A stretch of DNA of 36,142 bases from CAZUMH01 sp964621645 (GTDB lineage: Bacteria > Zhuqueibacterota > QNDG01 > JAGLOF01): assembly GCA_964621645.1 (NCBI GenBank), contig CAZUMH010000024.1:1-36142 (forward strand), written 5' to 3'. This document shows positions 1 through 8,500 of the stretch, piece after piece. The stretch's first letter is position 1, and every line of letters starts with the position of its first letter. The notes under the pieces are model-generated. The model saw nothing but the letters and a program-made list of their open reading frames with translations, ran no database searches and was not told where the DNA came from. The position numbers and the translations under genes were made by a program.

Positions 1-633
1 GATCAGCACGCAGGTATAGAGCACCGCGAAGACCGGAAACATCCTCATTTTCTTTTCCGGTCCGCGTGTACCTTTTTGAACCGCTTTTTCAACGGGCGGA
101 TAGTCAGCGGTCAGGCCCGCTTCCCCGGCATCGATGTCACGGGTACGCCGCCAGTGCCGGACGGCCATCCCCATGATCGGAATGGAACCGGCGAGCCAGA
201 TGAGAAACGCCAGGGTGTTGATGAACCATTCAGTGCGCATGATCAGGGAGCCCAGGAAGAGCAGCACTGCCACTGGAATGATCCAGCGGATCCATCCCAG
301 GAGGATTCTCCACCAGAGCGAAAAACCGTTCCCCATACCGGCCGTAATAGGATTTAATGGCAGCAAGACACTCCTGCGGCGCCATTCTTCCGCAGTGGCG
401 AATCCATAAAAAATACAGGGAATCAGCAGCAGATTAATCAAAACAGCAGAGAAATTGGACAGGCTTTCGGGATGAAACTCACTGTAGAAGGCCGCCAGAT
501 ACAGCGGACCCAGCAGGAAAAGCTGTCTCCAGAAAAAATGCCATCCCACTGACAGCGTCTGCTTTTGAAACTGTTTCACGGGATTCTTTTTAAGGGATTC
601 CCGCAGTTTCAGCCGGCGTTCTTTTCTCTCCAT
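1..633 (-). CDS. Multi-pass membrane protein, unknown function (C-terminus cut by window edge)
   Basis: The frame is open from an ATG at 633 to the left edge (211 codons, no stop), so the gene continues outside the window. A good ribosome site (GGGAGG) lies 6 bases before the ATG. The product opens with a very basic stretch (MERKERRLKLRESLKK), then has four or five hydrophobic segments at about residues 30-46, 54-72, 103-122, 128-146 and from about 197, so it is an inner-membrane protein. A charged linker at about residues 150-190 separates the last two. I recognise no family motif. The reading frame, the ribosome site and the regular alternation of membrane segments support it as a real gene; the function is unknown. 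Confidence 0.7.
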   Translation of the reverse strand, partial: MERKERRLKLRESLKKNPVKQFQKQTLSVGWHFFWRQLFLLGPLYLAAFYSEFHPESLSNFSAVLINLLLIPCIFYGFATAEEWRRRSVLLPLNPITAGMGNGFSLWWRILLGWIRWIIPVAVLLFLGSLIMRTEWFINTLAFLIWLAGSIPIMGMAVRHWRRTRDIDAGEAGLTADYPPVEKAVQKGTRGPEKKMRMFPVFAVLYTCVLI

Positions 634-918
634 CTGTAGCCTCCCAGAAACAGGTGAAAAACGATCCTGTCATCCAACCGTCCTCACGCCCTGTACTATC
701 CGTACATTATTTTCAGACATCTTTTCAGGCCGGAGGATGGAGTTTCAGTAGTCACATGGTGTGAAATCATTGCGTAAAATGACGAACGTAATACCCGCCT
801 TCGGAAACAGAAATGGATATCCAACAGTATCAGCTGGAAGAGCTAGTGGTGGGCCTGGCTGTATATAACTACTTTCAGGAATAAAAGCAAGTGATTTTCG
901 CGTGATCGGGCAGGTATG
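634..918. other. Intergenic region with small palindrome and 23-codon ORF
   Basis: No convincing gene. An inverted repeat TGTAC-N5-GTACA sits at 692-706, 59 bases upstream of the membrane-protein start at 633, and could be an operator, but nothing else supports this. A 23-codon ORF at 813-884 (plus) has protein-like composition but no ribosome site; it may be a gene remnant. Confidence 0.3.
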
Positions 919-1635
919 TCATAGTTCATATATGTAATTGTCCCCGATTTTTTCCGCCAGCTTTTTTTCTTCTTCGGTTTTGATGGTCCAGAGAATTAAT
1001 GGCCTTCTTTTTCGGATAATTTTTGCCGCCCAGGTCCGGAGCGCCCTGATGTCGTAGGCAATATAATCGGGCCGTGATACCAAATTCAGCAGCATTATTC
1101 TGAGTAAAAATTTCTTCACGATATTCATCTTCAGGTTACGGAAATCACTGGAAAGCTGACCCCGAATGATTCCCGGAGCGTTTTTCCTGAACCGGGAAAG
1201 GGTAACAGGATTAAATGATTGAACGGCAAAAGGACCCGTGTAACCACTCAGCACCTTCGCAAGAATCTCTTCGATCCCTTTTTTATTCTGATTGTTTTTT
1301 ATTTCCACCAGAATCGGGACCTTACCATTCACAAGTTCTAATACCTGCCGCAGGGTGGGGATGCCTTCCCTGCTCCCCAATAAGCGTAATTCTTGTATGC
1401 TTTTGAAATCCTGCTCCTCTATATTTTTTGCTGCGCCGGTCATACGCTCCAGATGATCGTCATGAAACACGACAATCTCGCCGTCGGCGATGACACGCGC
1501 ATCAAGTTCAATCGGGATTCCTTTTTCCACGGCTTTTTTAAAAGCGCGCAGCGAATTTTCCGGACAATCCTTACCGGAATGCAATCCTCTGTGAGCAAAC
1601 GGCTTACTGGTAAGCCAGTCGATGTTTTTTTGCAT
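919..1635 (-). CDS. Glycerophosphodiester phosphodiesterase (GDPD family)
   Basis: Hydrolyses glycerophosphodiesters to glycerol-3-phosphate and an alcohol, recycling phospholipid head groups. From the Met at 1635 the protein has 238 residues, the usual size of a short GDPD TIM barrel. Family signatures are in order: FAHRGLH (catalytic His15), PENSL (Glu26), IELDAR (metal ligands Glu43 and Asp45) and VFHDDHLERMTG (second catalytic His58). No signal peptide is visible, so it is probably cytoplasmic. The frame stays open up to an ATG at 1692, but that ATG sits inside the loop of a hairpin and would add 19 residues with no family counterpart, so I prefer 1635; neither start has a clear ribosome site. 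It is transcribed alone, away from the hairpin-rich gap. Confidence 0.88.
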   Translation of the reverse strand: MQKNIDWLTSKPFAHRGLHSGKDCPENSLRAFKKAVEKGIPIELDARVIADGEIVVFHDDHLERMTGAAKNIEEQDFKSIQELRLLGSREGIPTLRQVLELVNGKVPILVEIKNNQNKKGIEEILAKVLSGYTGPFAVQSFNPVTLSRFRKNAPGIIRGQLSSDFRNLKMNIVKKFLLRIMLLNLVSRPDYIAYDIRALRTWAAKIIRKRRPLILWTIKTEEEKKLAEKIGDNYIYEL

Positions 1636-1704
1636 ACAGTGTGTTATTTCAGCGAATTTAATAGAAAGTCTTAGATACGACCATCCCGGCATTTTTTAGC
1701 CGGG

Positions 1705-1728
1705 AGTCGTGCCACACGACTATTTTTT
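1705..1728 (+). terminator. Terminator-like hairpin with T-run
   Basis: Perfect 7-bp stem AGTCGTG/CACGACT with a CCA loop, followed by A and six T (1723-1728). It has the form of a rho-independent terminator reading plus, yet no plus-strand gene ends upstream; the neighbouring gene at 919-1635 runs the other way. It may end an unannotated small transcript or be part of the hairpin cluster. Confidence 0.4.
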
Positions 1729-1779
1729 ATATATGATGGTCATCTGTCGGGCTTTCGGGATATAATGTGCTTCACAAAA

Positions 1780-1816
1780 CCCTGAAACCCGGCTGTTCCG
1801 GAGCCGGGCTTTAGGG
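1780..1816. repeat. Long imperfect inverted repeat (15-bp stem)
   Basis: CCCTGAAACCCGGCT (1780-1794) pairs with AGCCGGGCTTTAGGG (1802-1816) around a 7-base loop: 13 Watson-Crick pairs, one G-T and one mismatch. There is no T-run, so it is not a simple terminator. The CCCGGC/GCCGGG core also occurs in the hairpin at 1685-1704. Confidence 0.6.
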
Positions 1817-2120
1817 AGAAAATGTGCACTGGAATGTTCGAAACAGTGTCATGGTGCGGGCCTGAATAAAGAAACAGCAATAATCCACCACTCTCCTTGT
1901 AGAAAGGAGATTATCCTGGGTTCTTTACACTACTATTATAAGAGTAAATGAAGCGTTTCAGGTATTGGTCTACGATAATAAAATATTGACGGAATGTCAA
2001 GTTGAAAAGTTAATAATACATCCCGCCCGCAGGGAAGAAATACCTTGCGAAAAACCCCTGTTTCCGCTATTTTTACTATACTATTATCCGACATCCCCAA
2101 TCCCGGGAACAGGAGGAACC

Positions 2121-3827
2121 ATGAAAAGAATAACCCTGCTATCCTTGGCCGCGGTGTTTCTCTGCGGCGGCCTTGTATCCTGCGGCAAGCCCTACACCGG
2201 TCCGGCCGCGGACCTGGTGATAAAAAACGCCAAGGTGGTGACCATCGATAAACAGCACCGCCGGGCCCAGGCGGTGGCGGTCAGCGGCGAGAAGATCGTG
2301 GCGGTCACCTCGAACCGCAGAATCAAGGATTATATAGATCCTGAAAAAACCATCGTCATCGACGCCGGCGGCAGGCTGGTGCTGCCCGGATTCAACGACG
2401 CCCACCTGCACTTCCTCAGCGGCGGCCTCAGCCTCATTAACCTGGATTTCCGCAACATCACCGACGTGAAGGTAATCCAGAAGATGGTAGAGGAGCGGGT
2501 CTCCCAGGTCAAACCCGGAGAGCTCATCCGGGGACGCGGCTGGGATCACGAACTCTTTCCGGACAAGCAGTGGCCCACCAAGGAGATCCTGGATAAGGTG
2601 GCGCCCCGCAATCCGGTTGTCCTCTCCCGAGTCGACGGTCATTCCGTCTGGGTGAACAGTTATGAGCTGCGGGTCTCGGGCATCACCCGCGAAACGTCCG
2701 ATCCGCCCGGCGGCGCCATCGTACGCGATCCGGTAAGCGGAGAACCCACCGGCATCCTCAAGGAAACCGCCGAAGATCTGCTGAAAGAGCCCGAATTATC
2801 AGAAGAAGAAACACGGCAGCGCAATCTCAAAGCCCTGGAACTGTCCTTCCAGCGGGCCCGGGAAACAGGGGTGACCTCGGTGCAGCACCTGAACCTGAAT
2901 GAGGATCTGCTCCAGAAGCTGAAGGATGAAGGCAGACTCACGGCCCGGGTCACTTTCAATCTCTGGCTCACGGATGATCCGGCCGAACTGAAGAAATACG
3001 ACGAGCTGCGCAAGCAGTATCCCAGAGAAAACAACTGGCTGCGGGCCGGGTATATGAAAGATTTTATGGACGGCAGCCTGGGGTCGGAGACGGCCCTGAT
3101 GCTGGCTCCCTTCGATGATGATCCTTCCACCAGCGGTCTGGCCCAAATGAGCTACCAGGAGCTGGAGCGCAAGGTGCTGGCCGCGGACGAGATGGGATTC
3201 CAGATCGGCATCCATGCCATTGGGGACAAAGCCAACCGCTGGATTCTCAACGCCTACGCCAAGGCGGCCGAGGTGAACGGCAAGCGGGACAGCCGCCACC
3301 GCAGCGAGCACGCCCAGATCCTGGCGCCGGAGGATATCCCCCGTTTCGCGCAACTGGGAGTGATCGCTTCCATGCAGCCCACTCACTGCATTTCCGACAA
3401 ACGTTACGCCGAGAAGCGCATCGGGCACGAACGCTGCCGAGGCGCCTACGCCTGGAAGAGTCTGCTGGACAGCGGAGCCCATCTGGCCTTCGGCACCGAC
3501 TGGCCCGTGGAGCCGCTTAATCCCATGGAGGGTCTCTACGCCGCGGTCACCAGAAAGGACCGGGCCGGAGAAGCCGGGGAGGGCTGGTTCCCGGAAGAGA
3601 AACTCAGCATGGAAAAGGCTATCGAGCTCTACACCCTGGGTTCGGCCTACGCCGAATTCATGGAGGACCGCAAAGGCATGATAAGGCCGGGATACCTGGC
3701 GGACATGGTCATTCTGAACCAGGATCTCTTTTCCGTCCCCGAAAACGAAATCATGAAAACCAAGGTGGATTACACCATCGTGGGCGGCCGGGTGGTGTAC
3801 CAACGGGATCAGGAGCAGGGCTGCTAA
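2121..3827 (+). CDS. Lipoprotein amidohydrolase of the YtcJ/COG1574 family
   Basis: A metal-dependent hydrolase of the amidohydrolase superfamily (amidohydrolase_3, YtcJ-like); substrate unknown. The start is the ATG at 2121, preceded by AGGAGG at good spacing; the frame is open further upstream but without a ribosome site. The 568-residue protein has a lipoprotein signal: basic N-terminus, hydrophobic core and lipobox LVSC with Cys21, so it should be membrane-anchored facing the periplasm. Barrel motifs are NDAHLHFL (His95 and His97), GIHAIGD (His365), RSEHAQI (His397) and FGTDWPVEPL (Asp460), matching the family's metal-site layout; a C-terminal beta-sandwich strand ends in GGRVVYQ. Only 3 bases separate it from the next gene, so it leads an operon. 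Confidence 0.92.
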   Translation: MKRITLLSLAAVFLCGGLVSCGKPYTGPAADLVIKNAKVVTIDKQHRRAQAVAVSGEKIVAVTSNRRIKDYIDPEKTIVIDAGGRLVLPGFNDAHLHFLSGGLSLINLDFRNITDVKVIQKMVEERVSQVKPGELIRGRGWDHELFPDKQWPTKEILDKVAPRNPVVLSRVDGHSVWVNSYELRVSGITRETSDPPGGAIVRDPVSGEPTGILKETAEDLLKEPELSEEETRQRNLKALELSFQRARETGVTSVQHLNLNEDLLQKLKDEGRLTARVTFNLWLTDDPAELKKYDELRKQYPRENNWLRAGYMKDFMDGSLGSETALMLAPFDDDPSTSGLAQMSYQELERKVLAADEMGFQIGIHAIGDKANRWILNAYAKAAEVNGKRDSRHRSEHAQILAPEDIPRFAQLGVIASMQPTHCISDKRYAEKRIGHERCRGAYAWKSLLDSGAHLAFGTDWPVEPLNPMEGLYAAVTRKDRAGEAGEGWFPEEKLSMEKAIELYTLGSAYAEFMEDRKGMIRPGYLADMVILNQDLFSVPENEIMKTKVDYTIVGGRVVYQRDQEQGC

Positions 3828-3830
3828 ACG

Positions 3831-4319
3831 ATGGACCTGTCAGCCTACCATCTGCAGAAAAAGGACACCGCCCTGAGTGATCCCGACCTGCTTATGGATA
3901 TCCTGCAGCGGAACAGATATGCCACCATAGCCCTCTGCCGGGAGGATCAGCCTTATCTGGTGACCATGAATTACGGACTGGACCGGAACGGCCCGGCCCT
4001 CTACTTTCACAGCGCTCATAAGGGGCTGAAACTGGATATCATCCGCATCAATCCCGCCGCCTGCGCCACGGTCATCGAGGACCAGGGCTACAAAGAGGGG
4101 GAGTGCGCCCACGGTTACCGCAGCCTCATTCTCACGGGACGACTGGAACTGGTCACGGATCCAACAGAGATGAAACACGGCCTGGAAGTCCTCCTCAGCC
4201 ATCAGGAGAACGACCCGGAACCCTGGCGGAAAAAACACCTGCAGTCGGATGAAGTGTTCCGGCGCACGGCCATATTGAAATTCAGCATCGAACAGATGTT
4301 CGGCAAAGAGGGCGACTGA
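3831..4319 (+). CDS. Pyridoxamine 5'-phosphate oxidase-like flavin-binding protein (NimA-like)
   Basis: A 162-residue single-domain split-barrel protein of the PPOX-like superfamily, of the type often annotated 'pyridoxamine 5-phosphate oxidase family' or nitroimidazole-resistance NimA-like. Visible pattern: RYATIALCREDQPYLVTMNY near the N-terminus (first strands), LYFHSAHKGLKLDIIRINP (flavin phosphate-binding region) and the CAHGYRSLILTGRLELV strand. Members bind FMN, F420 or haem; which one cannot be told here. No signal peptide, so cytoplasmic. It starts 3 bases after the amidohydrolase stop, using a purine-rich stretch inside that gene as ribosome site, and ends 27 bases before the CDF exporter, so it is co-transcribed with both. 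Confidence 0.85.
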   Translation: MDLSAYHLQKKDTALSDPDLLMDILQRNRYATIALCREDQPYLVTMNYGLDRNGPALYFHSAHKGLKLDIIRINPAACATVIEDQGYKEGECAHGYRSLILTGRLELVTDPTEMKHGLEVLLSHQENDPEPWRKKHLQSDEVFRRTAILKFSIEQMFGKEGD

Positions 4320-4346
4320 GGCCGGCGGCCTCGGGGAAAAAGACAA

Positions 4347-5528
4347 GTGAAGCGAATTGTGACATGGCTGGTCAGCAAGACGGTCCCGAACTACCAGGAG
4401 ACCTCGTCTCCGGAGGTGCGGGCCCGCTACGGCTTTTTGGCCGGCTGGCTCAGCATCGCTCTCAACCTTATCCTGGCGGCGGGCAAAGCGGCACTGGGAT
4501 TTATGGCCGGCTCTCTTTCGCTGGTGGCGGACGCCATCCATTCTCTTTCGGACGCGGCCACCTCGATGGTGCTGATCCTGAGCTTCCGGGCCGCGGCCCG
4601 GCCGGCGGACAGCGAGCATCCCTTCGGGCACGGCCGCATGGAGGCAGTGGCCACCTTGGTCATGTCCATGCTGCTCATCCTCACCGGCTTCGAACTGGGC
4701 CGGAGCGCCTGGTCCCGGCTGCTGCATCCGAAAGGATTTGAAAGCTCCTGGGCGATCATCGTCATCATCGGAATCACCATCCTTATTAAAGAAGGATTGG
4801 GACAGGTGGCTCACCGCATGGGGGAGATGGTGGGATCGGCGGCCCTGGAGGCGGATTCCTGGCACCACCGGCTGGACGCCTTCTCCTCGGTGCTGGTCCT
4901 GCTGGCATTTCTGGGGCACCGGTTGGGTTTCAGCCGGCTGGACGGCATTGTGGGTTTGATCATCGCAGTTACCATCATCTACACAGGCTGGAGGATCGCC
5001 CGGGAAGGGGTGGATGACCTCCTGGGCCGTTCGCCCTCATCGGAGCTGGTGAAAAAGATCAAACGGCTGGTGTTGCGGGATTCCGATGTGCAGGACGTGC
5101 ACGATGTCATCGTCCACACCTACGGCAGCCGCACCGTGATTTCGCTCCATATTGTGGTGAGCGACGCCCTTACCCTCAAATACGGCCACGATGTCTCGGA
5201 GCGGGTGGGGGAAATGGTAAACCGGAAGCTGCACGCCTACACCACCGTGCATCTGGACCCGGTAGATACCGCCGATCCGGAACGTATACAGATAGAAAAA
5301 GAGGTGCGCCGCATTCTGCTCCAGTTTCCCGGGGTGATCTGTTATCATGATCTGCGGCTGCAGGAAACGGAAGGAGACCGGGAACTGGTTCTGGAACTGC
5401 GTCTTGAGCGGGACATCAAGGAAGAGATGAGGAGCCAGTATCGGCAGGAGATCATCGACTTGATAAAAGAGAAGTTTCCCGCCATAAAAAAATTTCAGGT
5501 GAACATAGGACCGGAGTTTCTCTATTGA
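4347..5528 (+). CDS. Cation diffusion facilitator (CDF) metal exporter
   Basis: Exports divalent metal (Zn/Fe/Co class) by proton antiport across the inner membrane. GTG start at 4347 with GGGGAAAAAGA upstream; 393 residues. Six membrane segments at about residues 30-215 contain the two halves of the transport site: ADAIHSLSD (His65, Asp69) and DSWHHRLD (His173, Asp177). This HD-HD pattern is typical of zinc-selective CDFs, whereas E. coli YiiP has DD-HD. HPFGHGRMEA is the conserved loop after the second helix. A cytoplasmic ZT-dimer domain follows (about 225-310, VHDVIVHTYG), then about 80 extra residues (310-393) with a second ferredoxin-like appearance. Third gene of the operon; the protease gene begins 14 bases after its stop. 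Confidence 0.93.
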   Translation: MKRIVTWLVSKTVPNYQETSSPEVRARYGFLAGWLSIALNLILAAGKAALGFMAGSLSLVADAIHSLSDAATSMVLILSFRAAARPADSEHPFGHGRMEAVATLVMSMLLILTGFELGRSAWSRLLHPKGFESSWAIIVIIGITILIKEGLGQVAHRMGEMVGSAALEADSWHHRLDAFSSVLVLLAFLGHRLGFSRLDGIVGLIIAVTIIYTGWRIAREGVDDLLGRSPSSELVKKIKRLVLRDSDVQDVHDVIVHTYGSRTVISLHIVVSDALTLKYGHDVSERVGEMVNRKLHAYTTVHLDPVDTADPERIQIEKEVRRILLQFPGVICYHDLRLQETEGDRELVLELRLERDIKEEMRSQYRQEIIDLIKEKFPAIKKFQVNIGPEFLY

Positions 5529-5542
5529 TAGAAGGATGTCAG

Positions 5543-8500
5543 GTGAGAAAGACAATTATCACCGCAGGGATTGTGCTGCTATTGGCTGGAACACTGACGG
5601 CCGCTGAAACGGAGCCGGGGATCACCCTGATCAGCTCCAGCCGGCAGGAATGTGTCTTTTCCTTCATCCCGGAAAATATAAAAATCGATACTCTCCTGAG
5701 CGGCGGCAGGGAATGGCAGCGGCTGATATTGCCGGGCGCTTCTTTCCAGGCCGAGGCGGGCCAGCCCCTGCTGCCCTTCCGGCAGGTGCTGGTGGCCCTG
5801 CCTCAGGGAGCGCGGCCGGAGGTGAGCGTTGAGGCGGAAGGTCCCCGGGAATGGCAGCATATCAATCTGGCGCCCGCTCCCCGCTTAAGCAACGATGAAT
5901 TCGGAGGAGAGGTTTATGAAGAGGGTCCGGCCTACGGCAGCAGCGATCCCGTCCCTGCCTCGCTGTACCGGGTGGAGGACCCTGCCTCCTTCGGCGGAAT
6001 GCGGGTGGTCCGCATCAATCTCTATCCGGCCCGGTATCTGCCCCTCCAGCGGAAGCTCACCGTCTATAACCGGCTGCTGGTGCGGGTGCGCTTCAGCGGC
6101 GGGGAAGCGGGCCAGGCGACTGCCGTCAGTCCCGGCAGGATCCTGTCCCGGGTGGAAAGCCGGCTCCTGGTCAATCCCGGGCTGGCAGCGGCTGCGGTAG
6201 AGGAACGCACTCCCTCGGCTAACATATCGAAGCGGGTTCTGACCGGAGGGGAGCGCTTCAGCTTTCCCGTTAGTCAGGAAGGATTGTACTGCCTCACCGG
6301 GGCGGATCTTGAAGCGGAGGATATCAATCTCTCCGCCATCGATCCGGCCACCTTGAAGATCTGCAACAATGGCGGCCGGGAACTGCCCCGGGACCTGAAC
6401 GCGCCCAGACCCGATTCCCTTATAGAAATACCCATCCTGCTTCAGGATGGCGGAGACGGCTCCTTCGACCGGGACGACTGTCTCTACTTTTACGGCCGGG
6501 GCTGCGAGGACCTGGAGTGGGACGGTGCTCAGGGCCGCTATACCCACTACATCAACCGTTATACAAGGAAGAACATCTACTGGCTCATCTTTAACGACGG
6601 CAGGAACGGGCAGCGTGTCCAGACGGGCCCGCAGGCGGATCCGGCCGGCATTCAGGCGCTGCAGTCCTTCCGGGAGACCGTATTTATAGAGCGGGATCTG
6701 ATCGATCCCCTGGGAGCCGGCATGCTCTGGTACGACACCCAGTTCCGGCTCAACACTCCCACCGAGACCTTTTCTCTAAATCTGCCCGACCCCCAGCCTC
6801 AGGATACGGTGCGTTTTTATCTGAGCTGTGCCGGCGGTACCAGCGGCACCCACCGGTTTACGCTTTCGCTGAACGGCCTCAGTCTGGGAGACCTTGTTTA
6901 CGGCGGCATTACCCAAAGCACCGGCCGCCTGGACTGGCCGGGAAATCTGCAAGACGGCAGCAATACCCTGCGTCTTGTCTACTCCTACGGCGGTTTCAGC
7001 CAGGAACCCTACGCCTATTCAGACTGGCTGGAAGTCTCCTACCGGCGCGGCCTGCAGGCGGAAGACGGTCTGCTGCGCTTTTTCTCTCCCGCCAAGGCCG
7101 GAACTCACGCCTACCGGCTGGCGGGCTTCTCCTCGGAACCCCTGGTTCTGGATGTCACCGATCCTGCTGCTGCGGAACGCTTGACTCCCCAGTCCGATGG
7201 GGCCTCCTGGGTCTTTGCCCGCCAGGAGGCAGGTGGAGAGCCGCGTCGTTACCTGGCCGCGGACCGGAATCAGGCGCTGGCGGTCACCGGCCTGGTCCAG
7301 AGAGAGAACGCAGGCCTGCGCTCTTCTCAACCGGGCTGGGATGTCATCATCCTGACCCACGTTGATTTTCTGGATCAGGCCCAGCGGCTGTCCGTCCACC
7401 GGCAGAGCCAGGACTCCCTTACCGCTGAAGTGGTGGACGTGCAGGACGTGTATGACGAGTTCGCCGGAGGCATGTTCGATCCGGTGGCGATCCGGGATTT
7501 TCTGCGCTATGCCGCCGGGAACTGGACGAAGCCGCCGGGATACCTGGTCCTTTTCGGTGACGGCGATTATGATTACCGCGATCTGGTGACCGAACCGGGG
7601 GGGAACTGGATTCCTCCCTTCGAGTACGACGGAACCAGCAGCAGCGGCTCCCGGGCCTCGGATGACTGGTATACCTATATCAGCGGAAATGATTATCTCA
7701 TGGATCTCTCGGTGGGACGCCTGACGGTGCGCAGTTCCGCTCAGGCCAAAACCGTGGTGGATAAAATCATCTCCTATGAAACCGATCCCCAGCCGGGATT
7801 TTGGAAGGGACTCTATACCTTTGTGGGGGATGACGAAAAGGCGGGGGGCGGCACGGGAAACGAAGTCAATCACATCATCGCTTCGGAATACATTGCTGAG
7901 AAGGTCATCCCGTCCCGTTTCGCGATCGATAAAATATATCTGACCGAATATGCCACAGAGATCACCGGGGACGGCCTGCGCAAGCCCCAGGCCCGGGAAG
8001 ATCTCATCAATCACATCAACGAGGGTACGATTTTCGTCAACTATATCGGACACGGCAATCAGAAACTCTGGGCCCATGAATGGATCTTCTACCGTGACCG
8101 GGATCTGGAAGAGCTCACCAACCTTTCCACCCTGCCGGTTTTTTACGCGGCTACTTGTTTGTTCGGCTGGTATGACCGGCTGGGGGAGGAAAGTTTCGCC
8201 GAGGAACTGCTCACCTCGGAAGAGGGAGGTTGTGTGGCCATTATTGCGTCCGACAGACTCTGTTCGGCCATTTATAATGAGGCCCTTAACACCTCCTTTC
8301 ATGAGGAGCTGGTGGACGCGGCGGGTCCCAGTCAGCGTCTGGGGGACGCCCTGCGTCTGGCCAAGGCGGTCTCGGGCAGCCGCAGCAACAACGAGACCTA
8401 TCAATTGCTGGGAGATCCCTGCCTGCGGCTGACAATTCCCGCCGGTGCGGCGACTTTCACCGATGTCTCGCCCGACACCTTCCAGGCCCTGGGTCTGGTG

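Larger units (their letters stand above)
1636..2120. other. Hairpin-rich intergenic region between divergent genes
   Basis: No gene is supported in these 485 bases. There are four hairpins: CCCGGC-N8-GCCGGG at 1685-1704; a terminator-like one at 1705-1728; a long one at 1780-1816; and TCTCCTT-N5-AAGGAGA at 1892-1910. An inverted repeat TTGAC-N5-GTCAA at 1986-2000 overlaps a possible -35 and could be an operator for the amidohydrolase operon, but no good -10 follows at standard spacing. The open frame upstream of the amidohydrolase Met (1965-2120) is not protein-like. Confidence 0.5.

Noticed and set aside
1965..2120. N-terminal extension of the amidohydrolase
   Set aside because: The frame is open, but the residues are not family-like. 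The ATG at 2121 has AGGAGG and yields a lipoprotein signal.
2139..2642. Long minus-strand frames antisense to the amidohydrolase, CDF and C25 genes (for example 2799-3803 and 7019-8608)
   Set aside because: They are shadows of GC-rich coding sequence; the plus-strand frames have catalytic motifs, signal peptides and ribosome sites.
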